A stretch of DNA of 64,000 nucleotides from Arctopsyche grandis. Lineage: Eukaryota; Arthropoda; Insecta; Trichoptera; Hydropsychidae. Both the position numbers and the translations under genes were made by a program. Positions 26,101-40,275 of this stretch are shown here, piece after piece. Location: contig NC_135366.1 of assembly GCF_051622035.1 (NCBI RefSeq), forward strand, positions 9,703,001 to 9,767,000, read 5' to 3'. Every line of letters starts with the position of its first letter. The first letter of the stretch is position 1. Below the pieces are notes generated by a model. That model did no database searches. It worked only from the letters and a program-made list of their open reading frames with translations, and had not been told where the DNA came from.

Positions 26101-29100
26101 GATCGGAATAATCACCGAATCGGTAAGAACACTCAAAAGTGTGGCAAGGGATACTCTCATGATTTCCAACTGTGATGGGTGTATCTTCATGTCATTGTCA
26201 ATTCGTACGATCTTTTTATTTTGATAAGTTTCTCCTAAATTTATTCAAATAGGGGAATCTCTGTTATCGATCACAGTCAAACCTATATCAATATAAGGGT
26301 CAAATATCACCGAAAACACTCCATGAGATGAGGTTGCGAAGAAACGCGAATAAAAAAGATACGTGAAAACGCGAAAACTATCTAAAAAAAAGATATGTAC
26401 GTGCCGCATGCCGCTGTATGTATATCTGCACTTGTAATGTTCCCAATATTTTTTTTGGATCTTCCAATCAATTTATACGTAGTCTTCCCATTTTAATCTT
26501 CAGATGAATCACCTTTACTGCATACTAAAAAAAAATCTGAATGTTCAATGAATCGTTTTCTAGTTTAAAACTAATCCGAAGTAAACGTAATATAAAGTTT
26601 AGAGTTGAATCCCGTGCTTTATATCGAAAAAAAATTGTGCTCCAACGCACTATAATTATTATAAATTAAACAACTGCTATACATATATTCATATGTACAT
26701 GCACACGCCTACTAGCATCGACGATCTTTATATATTCGTACTTTGCACGTATACACAATTTGACGTTGACACACCGTAATTTAATTAGCACTGATCCGAC
26801 ACGGTCACTGTTTAAAATGTCGGGATTTCGGTGTTCCGTTAATTTATTTCGAAACGTATAGTATGTACATACATACTAACTGCGTTTTATATAGGTATGT
26901 ATGTCTAGGTAAATTTTCGTAGATGGTCGTTTTTTGAGATGAAAAACCTTATTCAAGATAATTTCAAATTTTACCCAATTAAAAATTCACAACTTTGGGT
27001 GTGTACAGCAAATTGTCACATTGAATGATGTTAGATTGCTTAATATTTATCGTGAATCTATATGTTCCGGTTGGTTCATTCATAATTATTGGATGCACTT
27101 TGAATTTTATATGTGTGTGTGTGCTACTATCAAACGTGTTGAAGCAGTCGATGATTTAATTTTATTCTTTGATGTTTTGCGTATAACATTTGATAATTTA
27201 ATTGCATTGGAATGTTATCTGTTGCCCAATCGATGTCAATTTCATTTGATTGATTGCCATTGAATTATTTTTTTCGCAATCGGTTTGAACCGAACGTTTT
27301 TATATTCCTCGACGTATATTTCTGTACACGTGTATGTTATGGTTGATTTGTTTTTATCAAATTCAACAGGAGCTTATCTGTTGGCTTTAATATATAACTA
27401 CTAAAACGGTACTAATTGTGTGGAGCTGGAGGTCGACACGGTGATCCGACGTCAATGATTGTATCATCATGATGCAGTCCACTATGGCGTGATGCATTCA
27501 TTACTAATCGCAGACTATATAGACGTGGGATGTGTAGTGTTTTGAAGTTTATAGACAAATAAATACACCTATTACTATCCGCTCATAAAAGGGAATTTTC
27601 CGTTCAATTGAAGTAAATTGGAAAATTGTCAGCTTCTCTGTATTTATGAGGAGCCTTCAAAATGTTTTTATCTTTTTTATATGTCTAGTCATTTTGTACA
27701 AGGCAATCTGTATGCCATTGGAGGTATGGTTTTTATTGTATTTTTTAAGATATTTAAATTGATTCTAATAATTAAATCATGATCATTTACAACCATTCAC
27801 CAACCATCGCTGGATGAAAGCGTCCCCAACACACTTCTATTCGTTTCTGCTTTACGCAACTCTCATTCATCCACCCAATTTCTTTGCGGCCTTCCTTGCA
27901 GCCTTTTACATTCTCTCGGGGATCATTCCAGCACTTCTCTTGTCCACCTTTTGTCCATTCTTCTAGCTACGGGACCCGCCCATTGCCATTTCAATCTTTT
28001 ATCTTTCAACTATGTCAACTACCCCTGTCATACTTCTTACCCGCGTATTAACTATCTCTCCTCGTTATGCCGACCATATTGCATTCCATACTTCTTAGCG
28101 TGCATTGGATTTTGTGAAACATTTTGGCGTCCAAATTTCAATTCGTCATCACTGGCAAATAAAATAATACTTATTACATTCAAAGCCTTAAGTATTTGCA
28201 TTTAGGCAGGCCTACTTGGAGAGCTGTCACATTAGGGATCGTATAATAAACGAATTGATCATACGATAATTTAAATCGATTAATTTGTCGGTGTGATTTC
28301 GTAGTTACCGTATGATGAACTGACGGAATGATTCTATTTTAATTTTGGAATGATTGTTAAAATAATGTTTTTCTTTATATATATTTTACATGTATTATGC
28401 AGGGTGAGTTTATTTTCTCATATATTTTTTGAGTTATTGCGAAAAAGGTTGGTTCCGAGGCCATTTTATTCTCCCATTTTGTGTAGGCAATGATAAAAAC
28501 AAAACTTTCTCGGAAAATGTGAATAAATAATAAAGAAAATGTTCTTTATATCAAAAATAGAAATAAAGCTTGTTTTTCGAAAGCTCTTCGTTTGTATTTA
28601 TGTATTATGTATGTACGTCATGAATATTATTTATTTCGAAAATAGAACTTGATTCGTGCTTGTTTATAGCTCGTTACACAATTTTACAAAATAATTACAG
28701 TCTTGTTTCATCTTTTATGTAATAAATATAAATGAATCGTTAGTCTTTTCCTTCTGCTTATAACGCCCAATTTATGCAGATTGTCGTAACACACTAACAC
28801 CGGTTACAATTATCTAAAACATTTTTAATTCTAGTAAAAATGAAACTTCCCCACTTGTTTACATATCGTAATTGTCGGTTTTTTTTGGGTCATCGTGAAA
28901 TAACTCACTTTACCTCACCTAGGAAGTGACTATTGTGGCCTGATCAATGGATGACCGTTATTCGAACCTGCCAACAGACCGACCACCTTCATGGGAAGAT
29001 AACAGCAGTTATGCATTTACACGGGCTTCCAGCTTGCACATGCACTTTGTATGCCGACCTGCACTTTGCTTTGTCGCAGTGTCCCAGTTCGATAACGAAA

Positions 29101-32100
29101 TTGAAATTTTCCGAGAAAGTTCTAACCTCCTACGTATGTACGTACATACCCAGCGTACATACGTTTATCACTGCAGGAAATTGTTCCTAATGGGTTAAAG
29201 TTGCGACACACATAACAGACACGCGTAAAAATGGCGGCGACTCAGTTCAACGCGGAAAACGTTTATAGTTGAACCGAAACAATAGATACCTAACGTCGCT
29301 CTTTGTTCTCCTGCTAATTATGCAAATTGTTATCTCCGAATGGTTTATAATAATGCGTCGTTCTATTATTGTCAACTTTTGACACGTATATACGCGGTAC
29401 GTGTCGGTTGGTTTTACCTGGCGAGGACTGTCTGTCGGTTCCCGGAGTATCGGCAGTTGGAAATTGCCACGTTAATATGCTATGTCGTGTGGACCCTTTC
29501 AATTCGTAAAATAGATGAGGATGTAATCGGCTCAGCGCTATTTTGATGCATTGCTGTTCATTTCCTGAGTTCTCCTACCCAGTCGACGTGTTAACCCTTC
29601 TATATACTGTCACGGCAGTGATTCACAATAAACGTCCATATTGTATTGTAGTCGCTTACATATACGTTTTTGTGTGCATTAATGGAAAAAGTTCAATTGA
29701 AAAGTCAGCTCGGGCGTGTTTTTGTAGTTGTATTATTTTTCCGTATGAAATCAACAACTTGCAATTAGCTTTTAGCAGTGGTGATCTACTTTTTGTCTGT
29801 TCTAATAAAAGTTTGCTCTGAGTTGGAGTAATTTCAGGGACTTTGTTTTATACGTTTAGTTTGGCAACGGGTGTGTACCTTTGTTGGGAAGTTCGGTTTT
29901 TAGAGAAAATTGCGAAGATTTTTAGCGAGATTGGTTACGTTGTTTGCTTTCAACTCCACGATGACTCGTGATCGATTCCTCGATTTCTCACGTCTCAACA
30001 ATCACTTTTACGTAGACATGCTTTTAACTTCTATTCGTACTTCTATTTGATCCATGATGGAATACTTTTTCAATTCAAGTGACTCGTTTAAACGATTTAA
30101 AAATATGTTAGTCGAGGAAAAGAGCTCCAGCGTCAAAGCGGGAAACTTATCAACATCGTGATTTTATCCAAAAGTATTGGATAGTGTCTTAAAAAAAAAA
30201 CTATAATACAAATTGTTATTTTTGTATATGCCATATAAACAAGGGTTTCCAACCGGTCGATCGCTAAATAACATTTAGTCGATCACAATATTAGGAATTT
30301 TGAAAATAATAATGATTTCCATATTTTAAAATGGAATATAAAATAATATTACTTTTATTTAAGAGTAAAGCGTTTCAGAGAAGAAAATTTAAAATTATTT
30401 CGGAAGAACTTAAGATAAAAATATTTGATGATTCTCAATGAAGTAAGGTGGTTGAGCGAAGGATAAGTTTTTTTTGTATTTTGAGAGTTATTGTGTAAAA
30501 TAAGAACATGTTTAATTGAGAGAAAGGGTGATAATGCGACCTATCTTCATAACAAGGAATGGGAATATTGGATCAATTTAACTAAAGTGTTACTGACACG
30601 AATGAAAATAATATTCAAAGTCTAGCAAAAATCATCGTAATGATTTTTTCAATGGTTGTGGGAATTTTAGAATAAAAGTTGATTGAATTACAAAATGACG
30701 TTACGTTGACACAATTGAAATGTATTGAATCCAAAAAAATACTCATATTTAAAGGAAATCTATGACGTTTTTATAAAAAGAATTATGAATATATTTTATA
30801 GAATTTGTTTCTGCAGTTATTCAACGATATTTTGCCTTTTAAAATGAATATTTTAACTTTTCTTATAAGATTCTTATCACAAGTCGATCGCCATAAAAAT
30901 TTAGATGAAATAAAATAGCCCCCGACTTTAAAAAGGTTGGGCTCCCTTACCATATAATGTTATTGACAGATAAAACAGGCCTGGTCCTAGAGCTGTCTGA
31001 TTAGAAAATATCAAACTAATTTTCAAGTACGAACTTATGCTATTCGATATGACGCTATTACACACGTTGACAGTTGAGTGTGACTACTATATAGCGCTAC
31101 TATGGCGGTTGTATGTCAGTCAAACATCATATCAGCGCATGTTTATACTACTTGAATACGAAAATAAACAGGCATATCAGAATTATTGACTAGTGGTTTG
31201 AGTCGAATTTTCGTACCAAAGAACTAAACTGTATTTTTTAATCCAAGAACAAATATAGGACGTACAACAAAAATAGTGCAATCGATTTTATGTATAAATA
31301 TAATTAAAAGCTGTTTTCGTATGTTTCAGAAGGTCGATCCCGAGCTTATCTTCACGAAGCAGGAGAAGATCGGCAAAGGCTCTTTCGGCGAGGTGTTCAA
31401 GGGTGTGGACAACCGCACACAGCAGGTCGTGGCCATCAAAATTATTGATCTTGAAGAAGCTGAAGATGAAATCGAAGATATTCAACAGGAGATTATGGTG
31501 CTGTCGCAATGCGACAGCCCCTTCGTCACCAAATACTTCGGCTCTTATCTCAAGGTTTGAACACCCTCTTGACGTATCCGTTATCATTCAAATCACGTTT
31601 CAGCCAAATTACTCTCGTGTGATATTCGAATCGAATGTGTGCTGTAAAAAAAGTACATGCGCGTTATCCTCACATCAATGAGTTGTCAAGCAACGGCAAT
31701 TACTCCTTTTTCCGTTCTCACATAACTGTATATTCCGGTTTGAGTGGCTTTAGCGCTAGCAACTTGCAATGTGTCGAAAAGTGGATAAAGCATTAGTATA
31801 TACTTCTTGATTTATTTTTTTCTTTTATTTCCCATGAAATCGATAGAGCAGTGCATTCAAGTATTGATAAAGTGAGGAAATAATGGTCTCCTTCGGAGAT
31901 ATCTCCTGTGGCCTGTGCCCTTAAGGACGTAAAATGTTCGATTACCCCAATTCACTTCGTTTGTTCGATTCGGGGTCATCACTTCGATGAAACCGATACT
32001 GACATGTTTCGCTCCTATGTAGTATGTAGCATTGACCCATTTTTGCACCAATAAAAAGAATGGACGCCTTTGGTTTCGAACTTTACATGTTGACAAACAC

Positions 32101-35100
32101 CGTTCATTCTTTTCGTACTCCATAATTTTGCAAAAAAAAACATTAAATCTATAGGAGTGTTATTTTGATCACTGCATCTTCATTGCATTTTTTTAGTGGA
32201 GTATTAAGTCAGTCATAAAATTTAACAGTAACGTTGCGATTTACAATTTACAATAGTATGTAGTGTTTGCTTTATGCATGGTAGTACTTGTATGTCTTTT
32301 TTCCGTGTTTGAATCACCATGTCGCTTTTTTTAACGAATGAAAATGTGACTCCAGAAGAAAACTCAACTTTGCATGTGCATACATTTTCACATTGACGGA
32401 TTTACCACTACTCGTTTTTATTGTCGTTGCGTGTCGGAGCTGACTTTCGCAATACCTTATTGTCAGTGTTATTGTGTTGAGCAGTCAACGTGCTGACCTG
32501 AAATCTATAGTTTCGAAACATGCACACAAGAAAACGTATCGCCTCTATTTTATATATTATATTATTATATACGTATTATGTGTGCGGATCGAAAGCACAA
32601 AGCTGGCCATTTCGTTATATATGTGTGTAGATAGATCTTCTCGAGCATTCTAATTTGGTAGTAATTAGCACACAATTGTCGCAGATGATGAGCTGTGATA
32701 GAATTATGCCATTTCGCCGTCGTGTGTTTACGGTTTTCCATTGTGATTCATTCGGCGTGTTTTGTATTTGCATTGTTGCTGCAGTTCTTAAATAATGAAT
32801 GATGGATGATTCACTGTTTATCAGTATCGCCTCTGAGGCGAGTCAACGTACGATTTGAAATACATATGTACGTATGTATGTACATATTAGCAAGCATACC
32901 CGAATTAATTTATACCATAGGTTCCCAAAGAGGACCCCCCCCCACTTTGGGAATACATAGACTTGCAGGGGATCCATGTCAGGGATAAAAACCTATCACA
33001 GTGAGCAGCATTGTGTCGACATTTAAAGTTAATAAGTTTAGAAAAAATCAATATTGGGCATGCTGGGGGGGGGGGGGGGGGGTCACGGAAAACTAAAAGA
33101 ACGGTTTCTTCTTATTTTATCTACATATGTACCTATATATGTAATATATAAAAAATCAATGTTTGTCTGTGTCGTATGTTTTTTGTCTTTATCTATATCA
33201 TTCAACCGATTACGATGAAACTAACATGAGTTATTGTGTGCATGCCCGCGATGGCTTCTGTAAAAAAATATCTCAAAAACGGGAACGGGAAAACAAGAAT
33301 GAGTGGCATTGCAACGCATGCCTGGTTCAGCTAGTATTTAATAAATTATAATATCTTAATTATAAAACGAGTGAAAATATGATGTACTTACTAGCGTTTT
33401 ACCCGTTGACATTCAACGGGTGGTTTTAAAATTAAAGTTAATCATTTTGACTATTTCAAACATTATGTGTCTATATTTGGGTTTATTTAGATATACATAC
33501 AGCAGCATAGCTTGGAGAGGTTGCCGGGTTCGATCCCGTGGGTTTACCTCGATTGAAGATAATTTATTCCAAGTGTTATCTGTAGTGCTGCTGGTCAGAC
33601 TTGGATATTTGTAACTCCAAGCCGATCGTTTCCTATCAGAGTTTGGCGATTTATATGATTTCATTGATGAAACGGTTCCTCATCAAATCGGCAATAACTA
33701 TTCTACCCACTATGTCGCCACTATTTGAATATGATTTCAAAATTTATAATCTAAATTCGTATATGTAGAAGTTTTATACCATAGATGTCGCTCAGGGGCA
33801 ATCCGATAAAGGCATCTTGGGAAAATATAAAATTGAGTTCATCGGCTATGTCGCCGTTCCCTAGTATAAATATACTAATGTAATGCATGTAAAATATCTG
33901 AATTGCGTATAGGTACATTTTCTATAACTTTGTATGAAATATACTCGTTCGTTCGCGACAGTAAATGTTTGTCATTTCGGCCGATTATTTGGTAATATGC
34001 GTAACTAAGACAGTTGACAAATGATTCCCAATTCTCTGAAAAAAATTAAAATAATTATTATATTATTACTGGACGGAGTTGCTCTTTAAATCAAACATGC
34101 ATACAAATAAATCGTACATGTGTTTATATTTTAATCAACAATATTAAAAAACAATGGTTTTACTATATTACATTTTACATTCGTATCGCAATTATACCGT
34201 TTTCACGCGTGTTATAAACAAGCACTTAGAAGAAACATAATTTTTCTTATCTTGAATAAATTTGAATGAAACCTTGTTCACTGATAGTGAGATTGTCCAG
34301 TGAATCATTGAGAGAAGATAAAATTCTTTAGGTGTAATTCTAACATTCTAACATTTTTTTTTTCATTTCATTATGTGTACTATTTTTCATTGGAAAAATC
34401 AATTGTATTCATATTTTAAACTCGCTTTATATAATGCATTCGTGTTTACGTATGTCTGGTATTGCAATACCGCGATGACTAATAATTGTAATAACAAACG
34501 GTATTGAAATTTTGTACTCGTTTTAAATGCACGATAAACAGCGAGTTCGAGAGTGGTCAAACAAGCGAAATTGATGTACACACGTGCTGTTTTCAAATTT
34601 GAGTTTATTTTGGAAATACGCGAGTACGAAATTCTGTCAAAACAGCCATGTATAATTAAGGTTTATTTTATTTTTTGTGTGTTCAAGATTTCGAGGTGAG
34701 TTTGTACAATTGCTATTCGCAAACAAAATTAGTAATGATTATCTCGTATTGGAAGTACGCGTTCCAAATTATGTTTTATTGTTTCTATACATATAATTAA
34801 TATGGCAAGTGCCTTATGTGTAACTTTAAGTGTACATACATATATGTAATATGGAAAGGTAAACATGGAGTAATGTAATATTTTGATAATCATCTCGTAT
34901 GATTTTTTAATAATCAGTACAAATTACATACATATTTCGTGTTTACGAAAATCGTATAGGATCTGCATCAATGAATATGCTTTTAACAGTTAAATAGTTC
35001 ATTTGTAATCTTCATAATGACAGTTATACTAGGCTAATTATACTGAGCAACAAAAATATGACCGGAGCGGAGACAAATCATTTTCTTTACTAAATTTGGC

Positions 35101-38100
35101 CCACTGATTTCAAATATGATTATAAATTTTGTTAGTTTATTCTCGTTTATGAGATATGTTTAAAAATCTAGTGGAATATAAAACTTGCCCAATGGTTACA
35201 CAATAGCTTAATACATAAATGTGTAAAAAACTATATATTTTTGACTTAAAATTTGCTAGATAAAGAATTATACGTACTTTAAAGCAATAAAAATCACAAG
35301 CAATAGAAAAAACATCTTAGTATTGATTAAAATACTCACTTTTGGCAAAGCTAGATTTTGAGTTAATGGCTGAAAATCCAAAAATCTGTAAAAATTGCGC
35401 ATTTTTATTTATATAAACACTCAATAAATTAAATTTATAACAGTTACATTTTTTTATTTAAACACTTATTTCGAAATATCTCATAAATTAAAAAAAAAAT
35501 GATTGTTTTGTTGCTCGGTGTTATGGAGTTTATCAGACCAGAGTTTTACTGTAAGTCGAATTGAAGATATTTTAGAACTTTTTATTAAAATATTTGACTT
35601 AAAACGAATTCTACCATATATGATATTACGTTTACAATATATCTTGTTTATTTCAATAGTTACTGATCCAGTGATCATTTTTCTATTTTATACTTTTTTT
35701 TTGTTATCATTTATATATATTATGTATACATATATTATTTTAATGTTCATGTTGATGGTATAATTGGGAAAAAAAATATACTTAAATGATTAAAATTCAT
35801 AAAGTTTTTGAATAAAATAACAATTTGAAGCGTTTTTGCGTCTCATTTATTTGAATAAATTCGCCTTTTAACAGTTCGTGTTCTAATGATCGTGCTAATT
35901 CAACACTGTCTCCAGTTTTTGAACGACGTCAAAACACAATTTGTTTTGTATAATTTTTGCGTGGCAGTTCATCACTAATACGCGATTAATATTAGGTTTT
36001 CGTGACCTATGCGCACGAAGACCTTCGTGATTTGTACCTTTGCTAATTAATCATGTCAAATAAAGGCAGGTATTTAGACGATACGCCCTCGCGATTAGCG
36101 TGACTTGACGCTCGAAACAAAATCAAGAACTTCACTTTATTATCATTTAATTAAATGCAAGTTTTAGAGCACAATTTCGTTGGGCCGGCCGGTACACGGA
36201 CACGGACTGTGTATGAACGAAAGTGAAATCTATTATTTTCCTTTTTCACATTTCAACAATTATAACAAGCAGTATTTCTCTTCGTTGGATTCGCACGCTT
36301 ATTTTTCCTACGAACAATCGAATAGTCAGTGGCGTACACATTTTTTCCTTCATATTTCTGTTTCTATTTTTATATAACTTTTAAATTGTGCAATAATTTA
36401 ATCGTCGAATTCCAAACAGTTCCAGTCGATATCCCTCATGCGATGTAACTGGTATGCGTATGTTATGTAGTATGTATGTACGTGTATTGCGTGTGGATTT
36501 ATTTGATTTTATTTTTTGCATTGTCGTCCATCAAACGGGAAACGAGAGGAAATTATTCAGTATATCTTAGTTAATAAACATCATCACGAACATGACGTGG
36601 CGTGCATCGCAGTCGCATGCCTTTTTCGACGAGAGGTCTCTCTATGTATAAACCTTATATTTCGGTCAAATCTTTAATTTCCTTGTATATTTAGATATAT
36701 TTTCAATTTACAAACCATCGTGTTTTTAAATTGACGTCACGCTATGTATTCTATAGTAGTGTGTTTACAATGCGATAAAAGGGCTCGCGAGAAAACTACG
36801 AAAAAATATTACGAATTCATTTTCTTTGCTATTCTATACTTTATTATTCTTGTAAAATAAAGTTTTTAATATTTATGCTATTTTAAATATTACTTGCGTG
36901 CAATTTCGTAACAACTATCAAATCGTTTAGGCCTTTTTTGTACGGGGTTTTATTTTCGTTAGTTTCCGTTACGCACATCAATCATCACACTTTTTCCCGT
37001 CATATTCATATATATGTATATTCACAACGTTCAAATTAGCTTTTTTCCCCCTCGCTAAACATTATTTTGGCTTGAAAGAAAAATTTATATTACCTATTAT
37101 ATTTTCAATTAATTATATTATGAAATTTTAACAAAATAAACCTTGTGTAGTGTGTATATTTTCGTGTTTTAAGGTTTCTATTACTAGGGGCGTTTAATTT
37201 ACATAAATTAATAAATTTAAATTTTATGTAAATTGTTGTATATATTGCTTATTTTGTTGGAAAATTATTCCATACAAATATTTTACATTAAAAATTCAAA
37301 TTTATATATTCATTAAATATTGAATTTGATTTATTTGCTCTTGTTATACATATGTACTATATACACATATGTATGTGTACATATGTGGGTAAATATTCTA
37401 CTATGTGTCTTCATCAAACTCTCATTGTTGATAACAAGGGCAATCGAAGTACCAATTCTGCGTACTACTTAAAAGCATTGATGCGCTAAATCTAAATTAA
37501 ACGATTGATTGTTAATTGTGATAATCTAAACGCATTTATTGTGTCACATTATGTGTATTGTCATAAGTTATGACTCATAACTAGACTGCGGATAGACACC
37601 GTGCTTTTTCGAGGAATCGGGGCGGCTTGGCTCTATTTACAAAGCTAGAGTACAAAAAAAAAAGGTTGAGCGAACCTTTTACAACAATTGAACAATAAAA
37701 GGCGCGCTGTCTCTCCGGCCACTACTCATAACTAAAGCCCGGACCCAGAAGGTTAAAGGTTTGTTAAATTGTTAAATTATTGTTAAAGGTTTGCCGAACC
37801 TTTTTTACAAAGGATTTACAACAATGGAATAATGAGCGGCCCCTTGGCTATCCTACCTCTACTCATAACCAGTGAGCTGCGCTAGGATGCGCCAGCTCGA
37901 AAAAAATGGGTTTCTTTTGTATTTCTATTTATTCTAACAATAGAAATTAACAATAGGATCCCGTTTCAGCGCATTTTCGCGCCTCTCTCTGGTCATAACC
38001 TACCGTTTATGTCCACTGATATGTAATAAATATGGAATATATCGATATGATATATTATTTGGTACTTGAAAGGCGCGCAGTTATGAATAAACATCGGATT

Positions 38101-38510
38101 TTGACCAGGACAATATCCCTTTGGGGCTGGGCAAGTTGCTAATGGTCCGTATTGGTAACGCATTATGTAAATTGAATGATATCTAAAGGCTACCGGAAAT
38201 ATATATAACAAACAATATCCTCTTCTTCCACTATCCACTTTAACATCCTTGGAAAATGCACTATTTTTACTTTATCTATGTTTTAATTAGTCTGAGGGAG
38301 AATCTTGGTTCTCGCGTTTCAAATAAAATATTCAACGCTAATATTATGCACTAGTGTTTTAGTGGCCTAGTGCTCATACTTGTTTTAGTTTTATTGTTCT
38401 AGTGGCCTGTGTGCACATACTTTTGCATTCTATTTGACCGGCCGACATAAATTAAAAATGCGAATTTAAAAAAAAATAATTAAATTTTTAATATTATTAT
38501 TATATGCCGC

Positions 38511-38599
<89 letters not shown>

Positions 38600-40237
38600 T
38601 TTAAATTATATCAATTCCTTAAAAAATATAAAGCATTTGCCCAATTCGGTCTCTGGAGTGACCTTTTTTTTATATATGCCCTAATTGCCACCCGATCTTT
38701 AAATGTAAATTGGAGAACTTATCGATGCAGTATCAAAATAAGCAATAAATGATAAATACATTTTTTGCTACTATCAGCTATAGAATTTCTCTATTTTTAG
38801 ATTGTACGGGAGTTTATAAATCGCTGCATTACCATTGTCCCGTGTGTAAATTGCGCGAATACGACACGACACGACACTGTCTATCAGAATTTAATTATAC
38901 AATGTCGGATTTTATGCTAATTTTATTCATGTAATACGACTTTATTATCATGTATATTGAGAAAATCGTTGCTCGTCATATTTGATACACGTCTCGTGTG
39001 CACAGAACGGCAGCCAAAGACACGTCCAAGTGAATGAAGCACCACTCACACTAGATACATAATATTATTATATATTGTACACCCCGACCTACATATATTC
39101 GTCGCCTCTTGCTTTTGGCTGTCGTCACTTGCCAAGTTGTAATTTGTTTTCGGAAATGCATATGCAAATCGATAGTGCGAGTCGCCTTTGCTTTTGCACG
39201 ACAAACCAGGAAAGAGTCGTGCAGAACGGAGGGCGCAATGCGAGAGAATGAGCGCAAAGCGGGGTCACAGCAGCCCACGCCCTCTCGCAGTTTGGTATTG
39301 TTCCAAACCTGCTCGGCTCCAGGCTAACAACCTCCCACTACTCGTCGACCTTCCGAGATGTGCTTTTTTTTATCCTCCTCTCGTTGTTTTTATTACTCTC
39401 GTTCCTTTTTAATTTACACCGTTCGTTTTATTTTCGGCCTCTCGTATCTGCCGTTGATGCTGATGATGATGCTGCTGCTGCTGCTGCGGTTGCGTCGTCT
39501 CGACCGTAACTGAAACGATGCAAAACAAAAATAATAAAAAAAAAACGTGCATTTTCAAATCGTCGGTCATCCGCGACGTTTTTGGATGAAAAACATCTCG
39601 GTTGTGTGTATGTATGTGTACGTAGCCCGTTATAAATAGTCTATTGTGATTGGCATATACATACATATAGGTGTGTTGATAAAGTTGACGAGTTTCTTTT
39701 TTTTATTTTATTATTTATTCGTTATCGTGACGCGTTGATATCGTTGATTTAATATCGTTGTTGATTAGAACTGTACCTAAATTTCCATAAGGACCCTCGT
39801 ATTTTATTTCACGCGTGTCTCTATTGACGCGTGATGAACCTCATAGACCTATACAAATTTCATTATTGCAAATTTGTAAAAAACTAGATATGAAATTTCA
39901 ATTAAATAAACCGAAAGGTTTTTGAGAAAAACATAAAAAAACCTCGATTCTCTAGAGTAAAAGTACTACTTCCGGTTCAGATAAAAATATAAAGTTATAA
40001 AAATTGTTATTTCTATTACATGTAAAAAAAATTTCAGTCTGATCCAGTTAGTGGTTTGGGAGATAATTGAATTAAAAAACTTACAAAAAAGAGGACACCT
40101 ATAAGGGGAGGTACCATTTCCGGTCAACTTAAAATTTTGAAAAAAATTAACGTCGTGTCGATAAGAATTTCAGTAACCGATACTATGTTTCAGTACGATA
40201 GGGCTAACGGTGTTCAAAAACTCCCCAAAATACACAG

Positions 40238-40275
<38 letters not shown>

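Larger units (their letters stand above)
13656..31329 (+). other. GckIII intron 1, distal part
   Basis: About 17.7 kb without a recognised exon. It holds LINE relics (17700, 22980, 27790), a TIR element (18432), a TIR-element fragment at 16390, SINEs (20313, 24288), MULE and repeat D copies (25948-26400), a hAT with transposase debris (30239) and a long TA tract. A GC-richer unique block at about 21190-21730 could be regulatory, but I see no specific site. Small open frames in it have no recognisable protein. Confidence 0.5.

Noticed and set aside
31857..32123. 88-codon minus-strand frame ([19 protein letters not shown] start)
   Set aside because: No domain recognised, no splice or promoter context, and it lies in a transposon-rich intron. 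It may be a repeat fragment, but I cannot assign it.
37993..38238. 81-codon minus-strand frame with a [12 protein letters not shown] stretch, suggestive of a small cysteine-rich peptide
   Set aside because: Only three cysteines, no signal peptide, no splice context, and flanked by degenerate repeats. Most likely chance.
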